Positions 43,232 to 51,842 of a stretch of 64,000 bases of DNA are shown here, piece after piece. The stretch comes from Anaerolineaceae bacterium (GTDB lineage Bacteria > Chloroflexota > Anaerolineae > Aggregatilineales > Phototrophicaceae), in contig JACKCH010000011.1 of assembly GCA_020634115.1 (NCBI GenBank), positions 1-64,000 on the forward strand, written 5' to 3'. The translations under genes were made by a program, and so were the position numbers. A model generated the notes under the pieces. That model ran no database searches, was not told where the DNA came from, and worked only from the letters and a program-made list of their open reading frames with translations. Numbering within the stretch: position 1 is the stretch's first letter; the number at the start of each line of letters is the position of its first letter.

Positions 43232-45712
43232 TTATGCTTTGCTTATTTCGCCAACGGTAATCGCCAGCGGCACCGGGGTGTTGCTCAAGTGACGCGGCAG
43301 GATGACCGCACCCTGCGGCGCAGCGCCGTTGACGTGCGCCCGCACCTTGAGAGCCGTTCCGTCCGCGTTGACATTCACCATATCGCCGTTTTCGATTCCC
43401 AGTTTCTGAGCATCCGCCGCGTTGATTTCAACATACGCATCCGGCACACGCGGGTGTACCAGTTCGCTGCTGCGGAAAACCCGTTCCCGGTTATAGAGCC
43501 GCGCCGCCGGGACAACCAGCAGTTGGCCGCCGGAAACCTTGAGCGCCTTCGGTGCGTCAGCCTTGCCCGCTTCAACCGCCCCGCCGTTATCAGCGGCAGC
43601 GGGAATTTGCACACCCAGACCGCCCTTATTGCGGTAAGCCGTGCCGCCGTAGTAGACGTTATCACCGCCTACTTCTGGGAACTGCGGTTCAACGTGCGCC
43701 AGCGCCTTGTAGCTCATCCCCGCAAAGGCCGGGACGTTCTTGGCAATGTCGTTCATCACCAGGGACGCACTCAGTTTCGCCCGTCCCGCGCCGAGTTGTT
43801 CATTCAACCGACCCAACACCTGCCAGGCCGGGAGGGCCTGCCCCAGCGGGCCTTGCGCGGTGTAGAAGCGCTGCACGCGCCGTTCACCGTTCACAAACGA
43901 GCCATCGCGTTCCGCGAAACTCTGAATCGGCAGTGCCGCCATCACGCCGGGGACGGGTTCTTCAGCGAACAATGTCAACTGAATGATGGTCTCAACCTGC
44001 TTGAGCCAGGACACCGCTGCCGGGTCATCGAACAGCAGGTCAGCCTGCGCCACGATGAGGGCCTTGGGCGGATTGGCGATGATGTCCTGCGTCGCTTCCG
44101 GCGTGAAGCCCAGGTAATACTGCCCCATGCCATTCGCGCCGGGGAGAGTCGCCAGCAAACCGTTATTCGGCTTGCCCACATGCCCGCTCTTCATCAGGAA
44201 ATTCGCGGCGTCCTGCATCAGCGCCCGGCTGCCCGCCAGGTCAACACCTTCCGCCCCGGCGATCACGACCAGATTGGCCGCGTCCTGAAGCTGTTTAGCC
44301 ACATCTTTATGTTGTTTTTGCAGCAGGTCAAATGCACCCGCTGCCTTGCTGTAATCGTAGTGGATGACGACATTCGCGAAGTCGTCCATGCGGGTCGGGC
44401 GGCCATTCATGACCACCAGCAGCGCCCCACGATCATGCGCCTGTTTCACGCGCAGTCGCCAGACCGGGACTTCTTCTTCCAGGTCACTGGCGACAATCAG
44501 CACGGCATCGCCCTTGCCGAGGTCGCCCAGGTTCGTCCCCTGGCCGACACCCACCTGCGCCACGAGGTCAGCACCAGCGTGAGTGGGCGGCCACACGCCC
44601 AGCCGTTCGCCACCTAACCCGGTGACGACCTGGCGCAGTTCCCACAGGTCTTCGTTGCTCAGGCTGCTACCGGCAAGCGCGGCAACGTTCCCATCCGCCG
44701 CTTTGAGCGCCTCAGCGACCACGTCCAGCGCCGTTTTCCACTCGGTTTCGTTGACGTTGCCGCCGCGCCGCACCTGCGGGCAAAGCAGACGGCTCTGCTC
44801 GTCGCGGGTGAAGTGGTGGCCGAAGCGGGTTTTATCGGAAATCCAGATTTCGTTGACATATTCGTTCTGACGGGGCATGACGCGCTTGATAATCGTCCGC
44901 CCACCGGCATCGCGGTCAAGCCGCACGCTCAGGCTGATGTTCGACCCGGCGGCATCGTGCGGGCAAATGCTTGGTACTTCCGTCAGTTCCCAGGGACGCG
45001 CCCCGAAACGGAAATCGGCGGTGGTCAGCGCCCCCACCGGGCAAATATCGGAGGTATTGCCGGAGAAATACGAGTCAAAGCCGGGATCGCTGTTCGTGAT
45101 AATCTGCAAATTGCGCCCGCGTTCGTGGAAAGCCAGCACATCGTCGCCCACGACCTCATCCTGGAAACGGATGCAGCGGGCGCACTGGATACAGCGTTCT
45201 TCGTCGAGGAAGATCAGGTCGCCCAGCGGGACATGCTTATCCAGCTTGAGCTTGTCACTGAACACCATACGGGTGCTACCGTGACCGTGTTCCATCGTCA
45301 GGTTTTGCAGGGGGCATTCGCCACCCTTATCGCAGATCGGGCAGTCCAGCGGGTGGCTGGTGAGCAGGAATTCAACCACGTTCTCCCGCGCCTGTTCCAC
45401 CTGCTGCGTGTTGGTGCGGATCACCAGACCGTCACTGACTTTCGTCGTACAGGCAGTTTGCAACTTGGGGAACCAGCGAATCTGCGGATTACCCTTATCA
45501 TCCAGCAGCACCTCGCCGGTTGCGCGGTCTTTCTGGATGCCACCCATTTCGACCAGGCACATCCGGCACATGCCCACCGGCTCCATCTTGGGATGGTAGC
45601 AGAATACCGGAATATCGTTGCCCGCCGCCATCTTAGCAGCATCTACCAGATTCATCCCGGCGGGGACATCGTACTCTTTGTCATCTATGTAAATCTTGAC
45701 CGTATCGGACAT
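43232..45712 (-). CDS. nuoG: NADH-quinone oxidoreductase subunit G
   Basis: An 826-residue peripheral-arm subunit. The [2Fe-2S] cluster N1b ligands fall in FCYHPKMEPVGMCRMCLVEM and ACTTKVSDGL. Cluster N5 has His + 3 Cys (HPLDCPICDKGGECPL), and N4 is CIQCARCIRF...DICPVGALT. The region where some bacteria bind cluster N7 reads SICPHDAAGSNISLSVR, so only one of the four N7 cysteines remains. The C-terminal 500 residues are the molybdopterin-oxidoreductase-like fold without a cofactor. Start ATG 45712; it is 13 bases before nuoH. The NTF2-like gene lies 73 bases upstream. Confidence 0.95.
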   Translation of the reverse strand: MSDTVKIYIDDKEYDVPAGMNLVDAAKMAAGNDIPVFCYHPKMEPVGMCRMCLVEMGGIQKDRATGEVLLDDKGNPQIRWFPKLQTACTTKVSDGLVIRTNTQQVEQARENVVEFLLTSHPLDCPICDKGGECPLQNLTMEHGHGSTRMVFSDKLKLDKHVPLGDLIFLDEERCIQCARCIRFQDEVVGDDVLAFHERGRNLQIITNSDPGFDSYFSGNTSDICPVGALTTADFRFGARPWELTEVPSICPHDAAGSNISLSVRLDRDAGGRTIIKRVMPRQNEYVNEIWISDKTRFGHHFTRDEQSRLLCPQVRRGGNVNETEWKTALDVVAEALKAADGNVAALAGSSLSNEDLWELRQVVTGLGGERLGVWPPTHAGADLVAQVGVGQGTNLGDLGKGDAVLIVASDLEEEVPVWRLRVKQAHDRGALLVVMNGRPTRMDDFANVVIHYDYSKAAGAFDLLQKQHKDVAKQLQDAANLVVIAGAEGVDLAGSRALMQDAANFLMKSGHVGKPNNGLLATLPGANGMGQYYLGFTPEATQDIIANPPKALIVAQADLLFDDPAAVSWLKQVETIIQLTLFAEEPVPGVMAALPIQSFAERDGSFVNGERRVQRFYTAQGPLGQALPAWQVLGRLNEQLGAGRAKLSASLVMNDIAKNVPAFAGMSYKALAHVEPQFPEVGGDNVYYGGTAYRNKGGLGVQIPAAADNGGAVEAGKADAPKALKVSGGQLLVVPAARLYNRERVFRSSELVHPRVPDAYVEINAADAQKLGIENGDMVNVNADGTALKVRAHVNGAAPQGAVILPRHLSNTPVPLAITVGEISKA

Positions 45713-45785
45713 TTGCCGTCAACCCTTGTCCTAATTTCAGCGAATCAACCGTACTGTGTCTCGCGTTATTTTGCTCATTTTACTT

Positions 45786-46199
45786 TTACCCCGGCGTGAA
45801 GGTGTAGGCCGCGATGCGCCATGTACCGTCTACCTGGTTCAGCGTGAACGCCACCCGGTAAGTGACCCCGCCAAACACCGCCGTGCCACTCACCTCGCCT
45901 TGCGTACCCTGGCCGGTGGTGGTCGAAACCGACTGGTTTGGCAGCCGCCATTCGCTCAACGAACCGGGCGGGATGGTTTGCGTGAAGGCCGCTAGCGAAA
46001 GGCCAGCCTGTTTCGCGGGTGTCAGCCGATCATACGCCGCCTGCAAATCGCTCTTCTGAATGGCCGTCAGGAAATCATTGGCGGTGGCGACGACAGGCTG
46101 GGTCGCGCTACCGATCAGCCCAAACAGCACGGCGACCAACACCACGATGAAAATCACCAGGGCGGTTATCGCCATAAAGAATCGCCGGATTCGCTTCAC
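45786..46199 (-). CDS. Membrane-anchored NTF2-like protein inside the nuo operon
   Basis: A 137-residue protein. The first 30 residues are a basic start and one membrane helix (MAITALVIFIVVLVAVLFGL). The rest is a small soluble domain resembling NTF2-like or DUF4864-type folds: ATANDFLTAIQKSDLQAAYDRL, then beta strands ending in YRVAFTLNQVDGTWRIAAYTF. It faces outside or inside the membrane by its single helix; the positive start suggests an outside domain. It lies between the TPR gene and nuoG in the same direction. No known complex I subunit has this form. A role in assembly or anchoring is only inferred from position. Confidence 0.65.
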   Translation of the reverse strand: MKRIRRFFMAITALVIFIVVLVAVLFGLIGSATQPVVATANDFLTAIQKSDLQAAYDRLTPAKQAGLSLAAFTQTIPPGSLSEWRLPNQSVSTTTGQGTQGEVSGTAVFGGVTYRVAFTLNQVDGTWRIAAYTFTPG

Positions 46200-46244
46200 C
46201 GCATCACCTTTTAATGCCTACGCGCCTATCTTCACAAAATATTT

Positions 46245-46345
46245 CAACCCTCATCCTAAGCCCTTCTCCCTCAGGAAGAAGGACTTGGCACTCCAAAAGC
46301 CTATTTTCTCCCCTCGCCCTGAGGGAGAGGGGATGGGGGTAAGGG
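46245..46345. repeat. Intergenic repeat family B, copy 2
   Basis: The reverse complement of 30179-30280: CAACCCTCATCCTAAGCCC at one end and GAGGGAGAGGGGATGGGGG at the other. It separates the two accessory genes of the nuo operon. Confidence 0.8.
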
Positions 46346-46349
46346 CTAC

Positions 46350-46763
46350 TTACCAGCGTCTACGCTGCTGCGCCTGCTTCAACCCGACCTGCGCCCGGTC
46401 TGCCACCACCTGGGCGACAAAACCCCAATTCGCGTGTTCAACCTGTTGGCTCGCTAAGTCGAGCGCCAGGCGGAAATCGGCTTCCGCCGCGTCAGGATTC
46501 TCATTTGTTAAGTGATACTCGCCCCGCAGCATGTAGTTGACCGGGTTTTCCGGCTCAGCAGCGATAGCAGCGTCCAGTTCGCGTGCCTGCTCTGCCAATG
46601 ATTCGGGCGTTTGCACGTCGGTCAACCAAGCCCAGACCCGCTGCCAGAACGGGCGTGGCGGGTCGGTGGGAAAACTAACCGGCTCGTCTACTGTTTCCAG
46701 TAGGGAACCGGCAGCGTCGCTTCCTTCATCCGCCTCCGGTACCGGCATGACTTCATCGGTCAT
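46350..46763 (-). CDS. TPR-like protein inside the nuo operon
   Basis: A 137-residue soluble protein. The N-terminal 60 residues are acidic and proline-rich. From about 65 helical TPR-like pairs are visible: LAEQARELDAAIAAEPENPV, YMLRGEYHLTNENPDAAEADFRLAL and a third helix pair (FVAQVVADRAQVGLKQ). TPR units mediate protein binding. Its start ATG is 3 bases past the nuoF stop, so translation is probably coupled to nuoF. It may help assemble the NADH-oxidising arm or bind another protein; the family assignment is moderately sure, the role is inference. Confidence 0.65.
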   Translation of the reverse strand: MTDEVMPVPEADEGSDAAGSLLETVDEPVSFPTDPPRPFWQRVWAWLTDVQTPESLAEQARELDAAIAAEPENPVNYMLRGEYHLTNENPDAAEADFRLALDLASQQVEHANWGFVAQVVADRAQVGLKQAQQRRRW

Positions 46764-46766
46764 AGC

Positions 46767-48083
46767 CTAATCCCCGGCAGCGGCCTTCTGTTTCGGCTTG
46801 GCCGCCGGTTTCTTGGCTTTTTCGTCATCGGCGGGCTTGGCGTGTTGGGCAAAGTCCTCCGGGAACTGCTTCACCGTATGGATAACCGGGTTGGCGGCGA
46901 AATCGCCCAGAGCGCACAGCGTCATGCCCTGCATGTTTTTGGCGACCTGCTCTACCAGCTTGAGGTCATCCAGGCTGGCTTCGTTAGCCATCACCCGATC
47001 CAGGATTTTATCCAACCAGAATGTCCCCTCACGGCAGGGGGCGCACTTGCCGCAGCTTTCGTGCTTGAAGAACTTGATAATCTTCGATGCCGCCCAGGCC
47101 ATATCCACCGTATCGTCCATAACGATAATCGAGGCCGACCCCAAAATCGTGCCGACCTTCTCCATGCCCTCGTAACTGAGCGGCGCATCCAGCGTCGTAT
47201 CATTCACGCGGATAATCGGGCCGGAACCGCCGGAGGGCAGAATGCCTTTGAAGGTACGCCCATCCAGGGGGCCGCCCGCGTAATCATAGAGCAGTTCGCG
47301 CATGGTCGTCCCCATCGGCAGTTCATAGTTGCCGGGTTTCTGCACCTGACCGCTGACGCAGAAAATTTTCGTCCCGGCGCTGGTTTCTGTGCCGATTTTC
47401 TTGAATTCGTCCGCGCCGTTGTTGATAATCCAGGGGACATTCGTGAGGGTTTCGACGTTGTTCACGACAGTGGCTTCGGCGTACAGACCGCCGCCCTTCT
47501 GTGCCGGGAATGGCGGACGCACGCGGGGCTGACCGAGTTTGCCTTCCAGACTGTTGAGCAACGCGCTTTCTTCGCCACAGATGTACGCGCCTGCACCGAG
47601 GTGGGTGTACAGGTTGCACGTCCAGCCCGTACCCTGGATATTCTCGCCAATGTACCCGGCTTTGTAAGCCTCAGCGATGTGTTTATCCAGTTCGTGGGCG
47701 ACATCCCAGAACTCGCCGCGCAGGTAGATATACACCGCCGTCGCCTGAATCGCCCAGGCGCAGATCATCGCGCCTTCGATCAACTGGTGCGGGTTGGTTT
47801 CCATGATTTCGCGGTCTTTGAACGTGCCGGTTTCGCTCTCATCGGCGTTCACCGCCACATACTTCACCGGTTCGTTCTTCGGGATGAAGCTCCACTTGAC
47901 ACCCGCCGGGAAACCCGCGCCACCGCGTCCGCGCAGGTTGGACGCCTTGACGACATCAATCACTTCTTCCGGTTTCATCTGCAAGGCTTTTTTGAGAGCC
48001 TCGTACCCGCCGTTTTTCACATACACGTCGTATTTGTGAATATCCGGGATTTCTCTTGCGCGTAACAGGATGTGCATATTCAC
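46767..48083 (-). CDS. nuoF: NADH-quinone oxidoreductase subunit F
   Basis: A 438-residue subunit that binds NADH and FMN. NLRGRGGAGFPAGVKWSFI is the nucleotide glycine-rich motif and YICGEESALLNSLEGKLG an FMN loop. Cluster N3 is bound by SCGKCAPCREGT with a fourth cysteine in LCALGDFAANP. Length is normal apart from a lysine/proline-rich tail of about 25 residues. ATG 48083 or 48077 could be the start. It follows nuoE after a 146-base gap that holds a family-A palindrome. Confidence 0.96.
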   Translation of the reverse strand: MNMHILLRAREIPDIHKYDVYVKNGGYEALKKALQMKPEEVIDVVKASNLRGRGGAGFPAGVKWSFIPKNEPVKYVAVNADESETGTFKDREIMETNPHQLIEGAMICAWAIQATAVYIYLRGEFWDVAHELDKHIAEAYKAGYIGENIQGTGWTCNLYTHLGAGAYICGEESALLNSLEGKLGQPRVRPPFPAQKGGGLYAEATVVNNVETLTNVPWIINNGADEFKKIGTETSAGTKIFCVSGQVQKPGNYELPMGTTMRELLYDYAGGPLDGRTFKGILPSGGSGPIIRVNDTTLDAPLSYEGMEKVGTILGSASIIVMDDTVDMAWAASKIIKFFKHESCGKCAPCREGTFWLDKILDRVMANEASLDDLKLVEQVAKNMQGMTLCALGDFAANPVIHTVKQFPEDFAQHAKPADDEKAKKPAAKPKQKAAAGD

Positions 48084-48126
48084 CCCTCTTGATTTGGATG
48101 AAGTAAAAAGTGGTCAGTGTTTTATC

Positions 48127-48151
48127 GGCGGGCGAGGCGGGCCTCGCCCCT
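48127..48151. repeat. Repeat family A palindrome
   Basis: GGGCGAGG, four bases, CCTCGCCCC then TACG. A second partial edge (TGTAGGGGCATGATA) starts near 48176. It lies between nuoE and nuoF. Confidence 0.75.
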
Positions 48152-48229
48152 ACGCGCACCAGTCGGATGATGTTGTGTAGGGGCATGATATATCAAACCC
48201 CGACCTATTCACCCGGCACTTCTGACTTT

Positions 48230-48724
48230 TTACTCGTCTTGTTTCTTCGCTTCAGCACGCTTTTCTTCAATGAAGGCCTTCATTTTGTCCATGTCCAGGT
48301 TTTCCATAAAGTGGAAATTGCACTGGAGCATGGGCGCTTTGTCGCAGGCCGCCAGACACATCACATGCTCAACCGTGAAGAGGCCGTCACGGGTTGTGCC
48401 GCCGTCTTCCACGTCCAGGTAGGCTTTGAGGTCTTCATAAAACTCGTCCGCGCCGCGCAGCGCACACGGCAGGTCGGTGCAGACTTGCAGCCAATACTTG
48501 CCTTTCGGCTGTTCCGAATACATGGTGTAGAACCCGGCGATGGATTTCACCTGAGTGGAGTCCATCTCGCACAGTTCAGCCACTTCTTCAATCGCTTCCG
48601 GGCTGACCCAACCATATTCTTCCTGCGCGATATACAGCAGGGGCATCACTGCCGAGCGTTTGGTCGGGTATTTCGCAAAATGCGCTGCGATGCGTTCGGC
48701 GTATTTTTCATCACGGATTGACAT
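48230..48724 (-). CDS. nuoE: NADH-quinone oxidoreductase subunit E
   Basis: A 164-residue thioredoxin-like subunit with cluster N1a. The ligands are in VCTDLPC (C-x4-C) and CLAAC (CxxxC), about 37 residues apart, as in the family. N-terminal helix bundle and MPLLYIAQEEYGWVSPEAI are normal. It lies 8 bases after nuoD and precedes nuoF. Confidence 0.95.
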   Translation of the reverse strand: MSIRDEKYAERIAAHFAKYPTKRSAVMPLLYIAQEEYGWVSPEAIEEVAELCEMDSTQVKSIAGFYTMYSEQPKGKYWLQVCTDLPCALRGADEFYEDLKAYLDVEDGGTTRDGLFTVEHVMCLAACDKAPMLQCNFHFMENLDMDKMKAFIEEKRAEAKKQDE

Positions 48725-48732
48725 AAACGTTC

Positions 48733-49983
48733 CTACCTATCACAGTCACCCAATACCACGTCCATGCTGCTGGCAATAGCCACCAGATCGGCCAGCATAT
48801 AGCCTTTGGTAATCACCGGGAGCGAACTGATGTGCATAAATGAAGGCGTCTTAAAGTGGATACTACGCGGTTTCGGGCCGCCATCACCGTGCAGGTAGCA
48901 GCCGATTTCCCCACGCGGGCTTTCGATGCTCACATAAACCTCTTCGTCCGGGGCCGGGAAGCCTTCTGTCCACAGTTTAAAATGGTGAATCACCGCTTCC
49001 ATACTCTGCCCGAGTTCACTGCGCGGCGGCGGGACGAATTTACGATCATCCGACCGGAAGCCGCCCTTGGCAGTATCCAGCTTCTTGATCGCCTGGCGGA
49101 TTATCTTGTGGCTTTCGCGCATTTCCTGAATACGCACTGTGTAACGGTCAAACACGTCGCCGTGTTCACCCAGCGGCACCTGGAAATCATACTGCTCATA
49201 GCCGCTGTACGGCATCGCCTTGCGAATATCCCAGTTGACACCGCTGCCCCGCAACCCTGGCCCACTGACACCCCAGGCCAGCGCCTGATCCGGCTCAATC
49301 GTGCCGATACCCTCAGTCCGATCCCGCCAGATGGGGTTGTTCGTCAACAGGCGTTCGTAATCATCCACTTTTGCCAGGAAAATATCCAGAAAACCTTCCA
49401 GCGTCGGCAGGAAATCGTCAGGGAGGTCGCGCCACACACCGCCGGGACGGAAGTAGCTGCCCATCATGCGCTGCCCGGCGACCATCTCGAACATCGTCAG
49501 GATGCGCTCACGCTCCCGGAAGGCGTACAGGAACACGCTCATCGCGCCCAGGTCAAGGGCGTGCGTGCCTAACCAGACCAGATGGCTAGCGATACGCGAC
49601 ATTTCCAGCAGCAGCACGCGGATGACCTGCGCCCGTTCCGGGACATCCAGGTCGACCAGCTTCTCAATCGCCATGCAGTACACCATGTTGTTCGACATCG
49701 GCGACAGATAATCCATCCGATCCGTGAGCGGCACACCTTTTTCGTACCGCTTGGACTCGATGGTTTTTTCAATGCCGGTATGCAGGAAACCCACGTCCGG
49801 CAGGCAGGTGACAATCTCTTCACCATCCAGTTCCAGCAGCAGGCGCAGCACGCCATGTGTACTGGGGTGGTGCGGCCCCATGTTGAGCAGCATCGTTTCG
49901 CCGGTCAGCGCCCGTTCCGAAACCAGACCGCGCAGGTCGTCTAAACTACCTTCCCATTTACTGACTTGTTCAGCCACAGCCAT
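48733..49983 (-). CDS. nuoD: NADH-quinone oxidoreductase subunit D
   Basis: A 416-residue, 49-kDa-type subunit that forms the quinone pocket with NuoB. GPHHPSTHGVLRLLLELDGE carries the two conserved histidines, followed by GFLHTGIEKTIESKRYEK. RGEIGCYLHGDGG and LVAIASSMDVVLGDCDR close the protein, with the C-terminal conserved aspartates. Length normal. Eleven bases separate it from nuoC, and eight from nuoE. Confidence 0.96.
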   Translation of the reverse strand: MAVAEQVSKWEGSLDDLRGLVSERALTGETMLLNMGPHHPSTHGVLRLLLELDGEEIVTCLPDVGFLHTGIEKTIESKRYEKGVPLTDRMDYLSPMSNNMVYCMAIEKLVDLDVPERAQVIRVLLLEMSRIASHLVWLGTHALDLGAMSVFLYAFRERERILTMFEMVAGQRMMGSYFRPGGVWRDLPDDFLPTLEGFLDIFLAKVDDYERLLTNNPIWRDRTEGIGTIEPDQALAWGVSGPGLRGSGVNWDIRKAMPYSGYEQYDFQVPLGEHGDVFDRYTVRIQEMRESHKIIRQAIKKLDTAKGGFRSDDRKFVPPPRSELGQSMEAVIHHFKLWTEGFPAPDEEVYVSIESPRGEIGCYLHGDGGPKPRSIHFKTPSFMHISSLPVITKGYMLADLVAIASSMDVVLGDCDR

Positions 49984-49994
49984 AGTCGACTCCG

Positions 49995-50558
49995 TTACTC
50001 TTTCGCAAACGGCTTGTGTTTCAGAATTTCGTCCACGTTGAACGAGAACTGCACGGTTTCATAACCCAGGGGATAATCGCGGCGGTGCGGGTGTCCGTCC
50101 CAGTCGTCCGGCAGCAAAACGCGCTTCAGATTGGGATGCCCCACAAACGTGACGCCCATCAGGTCGAAAATCTCACGTTCCAGCCAGTTCGCCCCCGGCC
50201 AGACGCCAGTCACGGTACCAACTTTCGGGTCGTCTTCCGGCAGGAAAACCTTCAGCCGCAGCCGCTGGTTGTAGAGCATCGAATACAGGTGGTACGACAC
50301 GCCGAACCGCTCCGGCCTGCCGCTGATGCCGATGATGTTCTGCGCTGGGTCGACTTCGGCATAATCTACGGCACTGATGTCCGACAGAAAATTATAGACC
50401 AACCCCATCGTATCCCGGCAGAACTGCGCTACGGCTACCAACTGCTCTGGAGCAATCACCAGGGTCGTTTCGTCCCGAAAGGTCTTAACATCCTGAAGAG
50501 CATCCGGCAGCGCTTCTTTAACCGCTGCTACCGGGTCGAGTGCTTTTGGAATGTGCAT
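49995..50558 (-). CDS. nuoC: NADH-quinone oxidoreductase subunit C
   Basis: A 187-residue, 30-kDa-type subunit. Signature ANWLEREIFDLMGVTFVGHPNL and LLPDDWDGHPHRRDYPLG match the complex I 30-kDa motif. A N-terminal NuoC fold (FCRDTMGLVYNFLSDISAVD) is complete. It is separate from NuoD, unlike the fused enterobacterial form. It starts 80 bases after the nuoB stop, with a family-A palindrome in the gap. Confidence 0.95.
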   Translation of the reverse strand: MHIPKALDPVAAVKEALPDALQDVKTFRDETTLVIAPEQLVAVAQFCRDTMGLVYNFLSDISAVDYAEVDPAQNIIGISGRPERFGVSYHLYSMLYNQRLRLKVFLPEDDPKVGTVTGVWPGANWLEREIFDLMGVTFVGHPNLKRVLLPDDWDGHPHRRDYPLGYETVQFSFNVDEILKHKPFAKE

Positions 50559-50588
50559 AAATCACTCTCACAAGTTCTCTAATCAACA

Positions 50589-50613
50589 TAGAGACACGGC
50601 GTCCCGTGTCCCT
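50589..50613. repeat. Repeat family A palindrome
   Basis: GAGACACGG, three bases, CCCGTGTCCC. It lies between nuoB and nuoC. Confidence 0.65.
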
Positions 50614-50638
50614 GTCAGGTATTCTTCAATGTTCCGGC

Positions 50639-51121
50639 TTACGCCCACTCTTTGATGGTTTCTCCGCGTACCTTCTGGTGCAGCAGGAGGATGCCGTCCA
50701 GCAGTTGTTCCGGGCGTGGCGGGCAGCCCGCCACATACACATCCACCGGAATAATCTCATCCACGCCCTGCACGACAGCGTAATTGTTGTACACACCGCC
50801 GCACGACGCGCAGTCACCCATCGCAATCACCCAATTGGGCGATGCCATCTGGTCATATAGTTGGCGGACTACCGGGGCCATCTTGCGGGTGACACGCCCA
50901 GAGACAATGAGCAAGTCCGCCTGTCGGGGCGTCGCCCGGTTCAGTTCCATGCCGAACCGTGATAGGTCGTAATTGGAGGCCTGCGTACTCATGTATTCAA
51001 TCGCGCAACACGCCAGCCCGAACAGCAGCGGCCACATCGCGCCGGTACGCCCCCAGTTGATGGCGGTATCCAGCGTTGTGGTGACAACACCCAGATTCCC
51101 TAACTTCGACGTTACTCCCAT
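50639..51121 (-). CDS. nuoB: NADH-quinone oxidoreductase subunit B
   Basis: A 160-residue subunit with cluster N2, starting at ATG 51121. The tandem cysteines are in GLACCAIEYM, the others in DCASCGGVYNN and GCPPRPEQLLDG. It hands electrons to quinone at the base of the peripheral arm. Its start overlaps the last ten bases of nuoA, so translation is probably coupled. A longer start at 51142 adds seven residues. Confidence 0.96.
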   Translation of the reverse strand: MGVTSKLGNLGVVTTTLDTAINWGRTGAMWPLLFGLACCAIEYMSTQASNYDLSRFGMELNRATPRQADLLIVSGRVTRKMAPVVRQLYDQMASPNWVIAMGDCASCGGVYNNYAVVQGVDEIIPVDVYVAGCPPRPEQLLDGILLLHQKVRGETIKEWA

Positions 51122-51471
51122 TCCAACGCTCCCTTTTTCCACTCATAAATAAACCCAACCGTCAGGATAAAAAGGAACACACCCATAATGAGCAGCCCGT
51201 AGACGCCCAGGTCACGGAAAACGACGGCCCAGGGCAGGAAGAACACTACTTCAATATCAAAGATAATGAATAACACAGCCACCAGGTAGAATTTCACCGG
51301 CAGGCGGCGCTTGGCTTCACCAATAGGCTTCATACCGCTTTCGTAAGGCGCTTGCTTACGGAACGTCGGGCGGTGCGGCCCAAGGAGGCGGGACAGCAAA
51401 ACAACAAGTAATGCAACAAGCGTAGACAGCACCAAAAGGGCTGTAACAGGCGCGAATTCCTGGAGAGCCAT
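51112..51471 (-). CDS. nuoA: NADH-quinone oxidoreductase subunit A
   Basis: A 119-residue, three-helix membrane subunit (ND3-like), first gene of the nuo operon. The conserved loop YESGMKPIGEAKRRLPVKFYLVAVLFIIFDIEVVF is split here over residues about 43-77 and includes the acidic residue in the helix; the usual cysteine of the loop (ESG-C) is replaced by methionine. Length is standard. A good promoter lies 45 bases upstream. Confidence 0.95.
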   Translation of the reverse strand: MALQEFAPVTALLVLSTLVALLVVLLSRLLGPHRPTFRKQAPYESGMKPIGEAKRRLPVKFYLVAVLFIIFDIEVVFFLPWAVVFRDLGVYGLLIMGVFLFILTVGFIYEWKKGALEWE

Positions 51472-51514
51472 ATCTACCCCGGTTTGTTCAATTCAGCACA
51501 AATAAAACAGGTTG

Positions 51515-51543
51515 AGATTAACATAACCATCAACCGATGTCAA
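51515..51543 (-). promoter_or_regulatory. Promoter of the nuo operon
   Basis: On the minus strand TTGACA (51538-51543), 17 bases, TAATCT (51515-51520), about 45 bases before nuoA. The -10 is only a partial match to consensus; the -35 is perfect. Confidence 0.6.
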
Positions 51544-51601
51544 ACGGCAATCATATCTTATCCTTGCCATTTATGACAAGAAATTGGCGCTATATTCATG
51601 G

Positions 51602-51834
51602 GACGATTGCGTCGAAATGGCGATTTCACATTGATGACCTTTTTGGCCTTTTTGACCCCCTCTAAATCTTTCCTCCGGTCACCGCCAGCGGGGGCGACTT
51701 GTTGGTTATGGTTAGACCGACTCCCTCCCCGTTTGCGGCGACTGAGACGGGAGACCTACGTCCCCTCGAAGGAGGGCTGGGGAGGGGTTAGGAAAGCGAT
51801 TCTGACTCAGGGTAAATTTGGCTGCAATCACCCG
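51602..51834. repeat. Intergenic repeat family C, copy 1
   Basis: About 230 bases that share long stretches with 58311-58500: CGCCAGCGGGGGCGACTTG, GACTCCCTCCCCGTTTGCG, GAGGGCTGGGGAGGGGT, and ends AAATTTG...GCAATCA. This copy has an extra 30-40 bases in the middle. No coding frame is supported. Confidence 0.85.
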
Positions 51835-51842
51835 CGTTACAT

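Larger units (their letters stand above)
51472..51842. other. Region between nuoA and the secreted NHL/PPC gene
   Basis: No gene is seen. It contains the nuo promoter (51515-51543) and the repeat family C copy at 51602-51834. Confidence 0.6.

Noticed and set aside
42989..44617. A 542-codon plus-strand frame spanning the nuoH/nuoG junction
   Set aside because: It crosses two firm genes on the other strand and shows no protein-family signal.
46842..48065. A 407-codon plus-strand frame opposite nuoF
   Set aside because: Antisense shadow; nuoF motifs are unambiguous on the minus strand.
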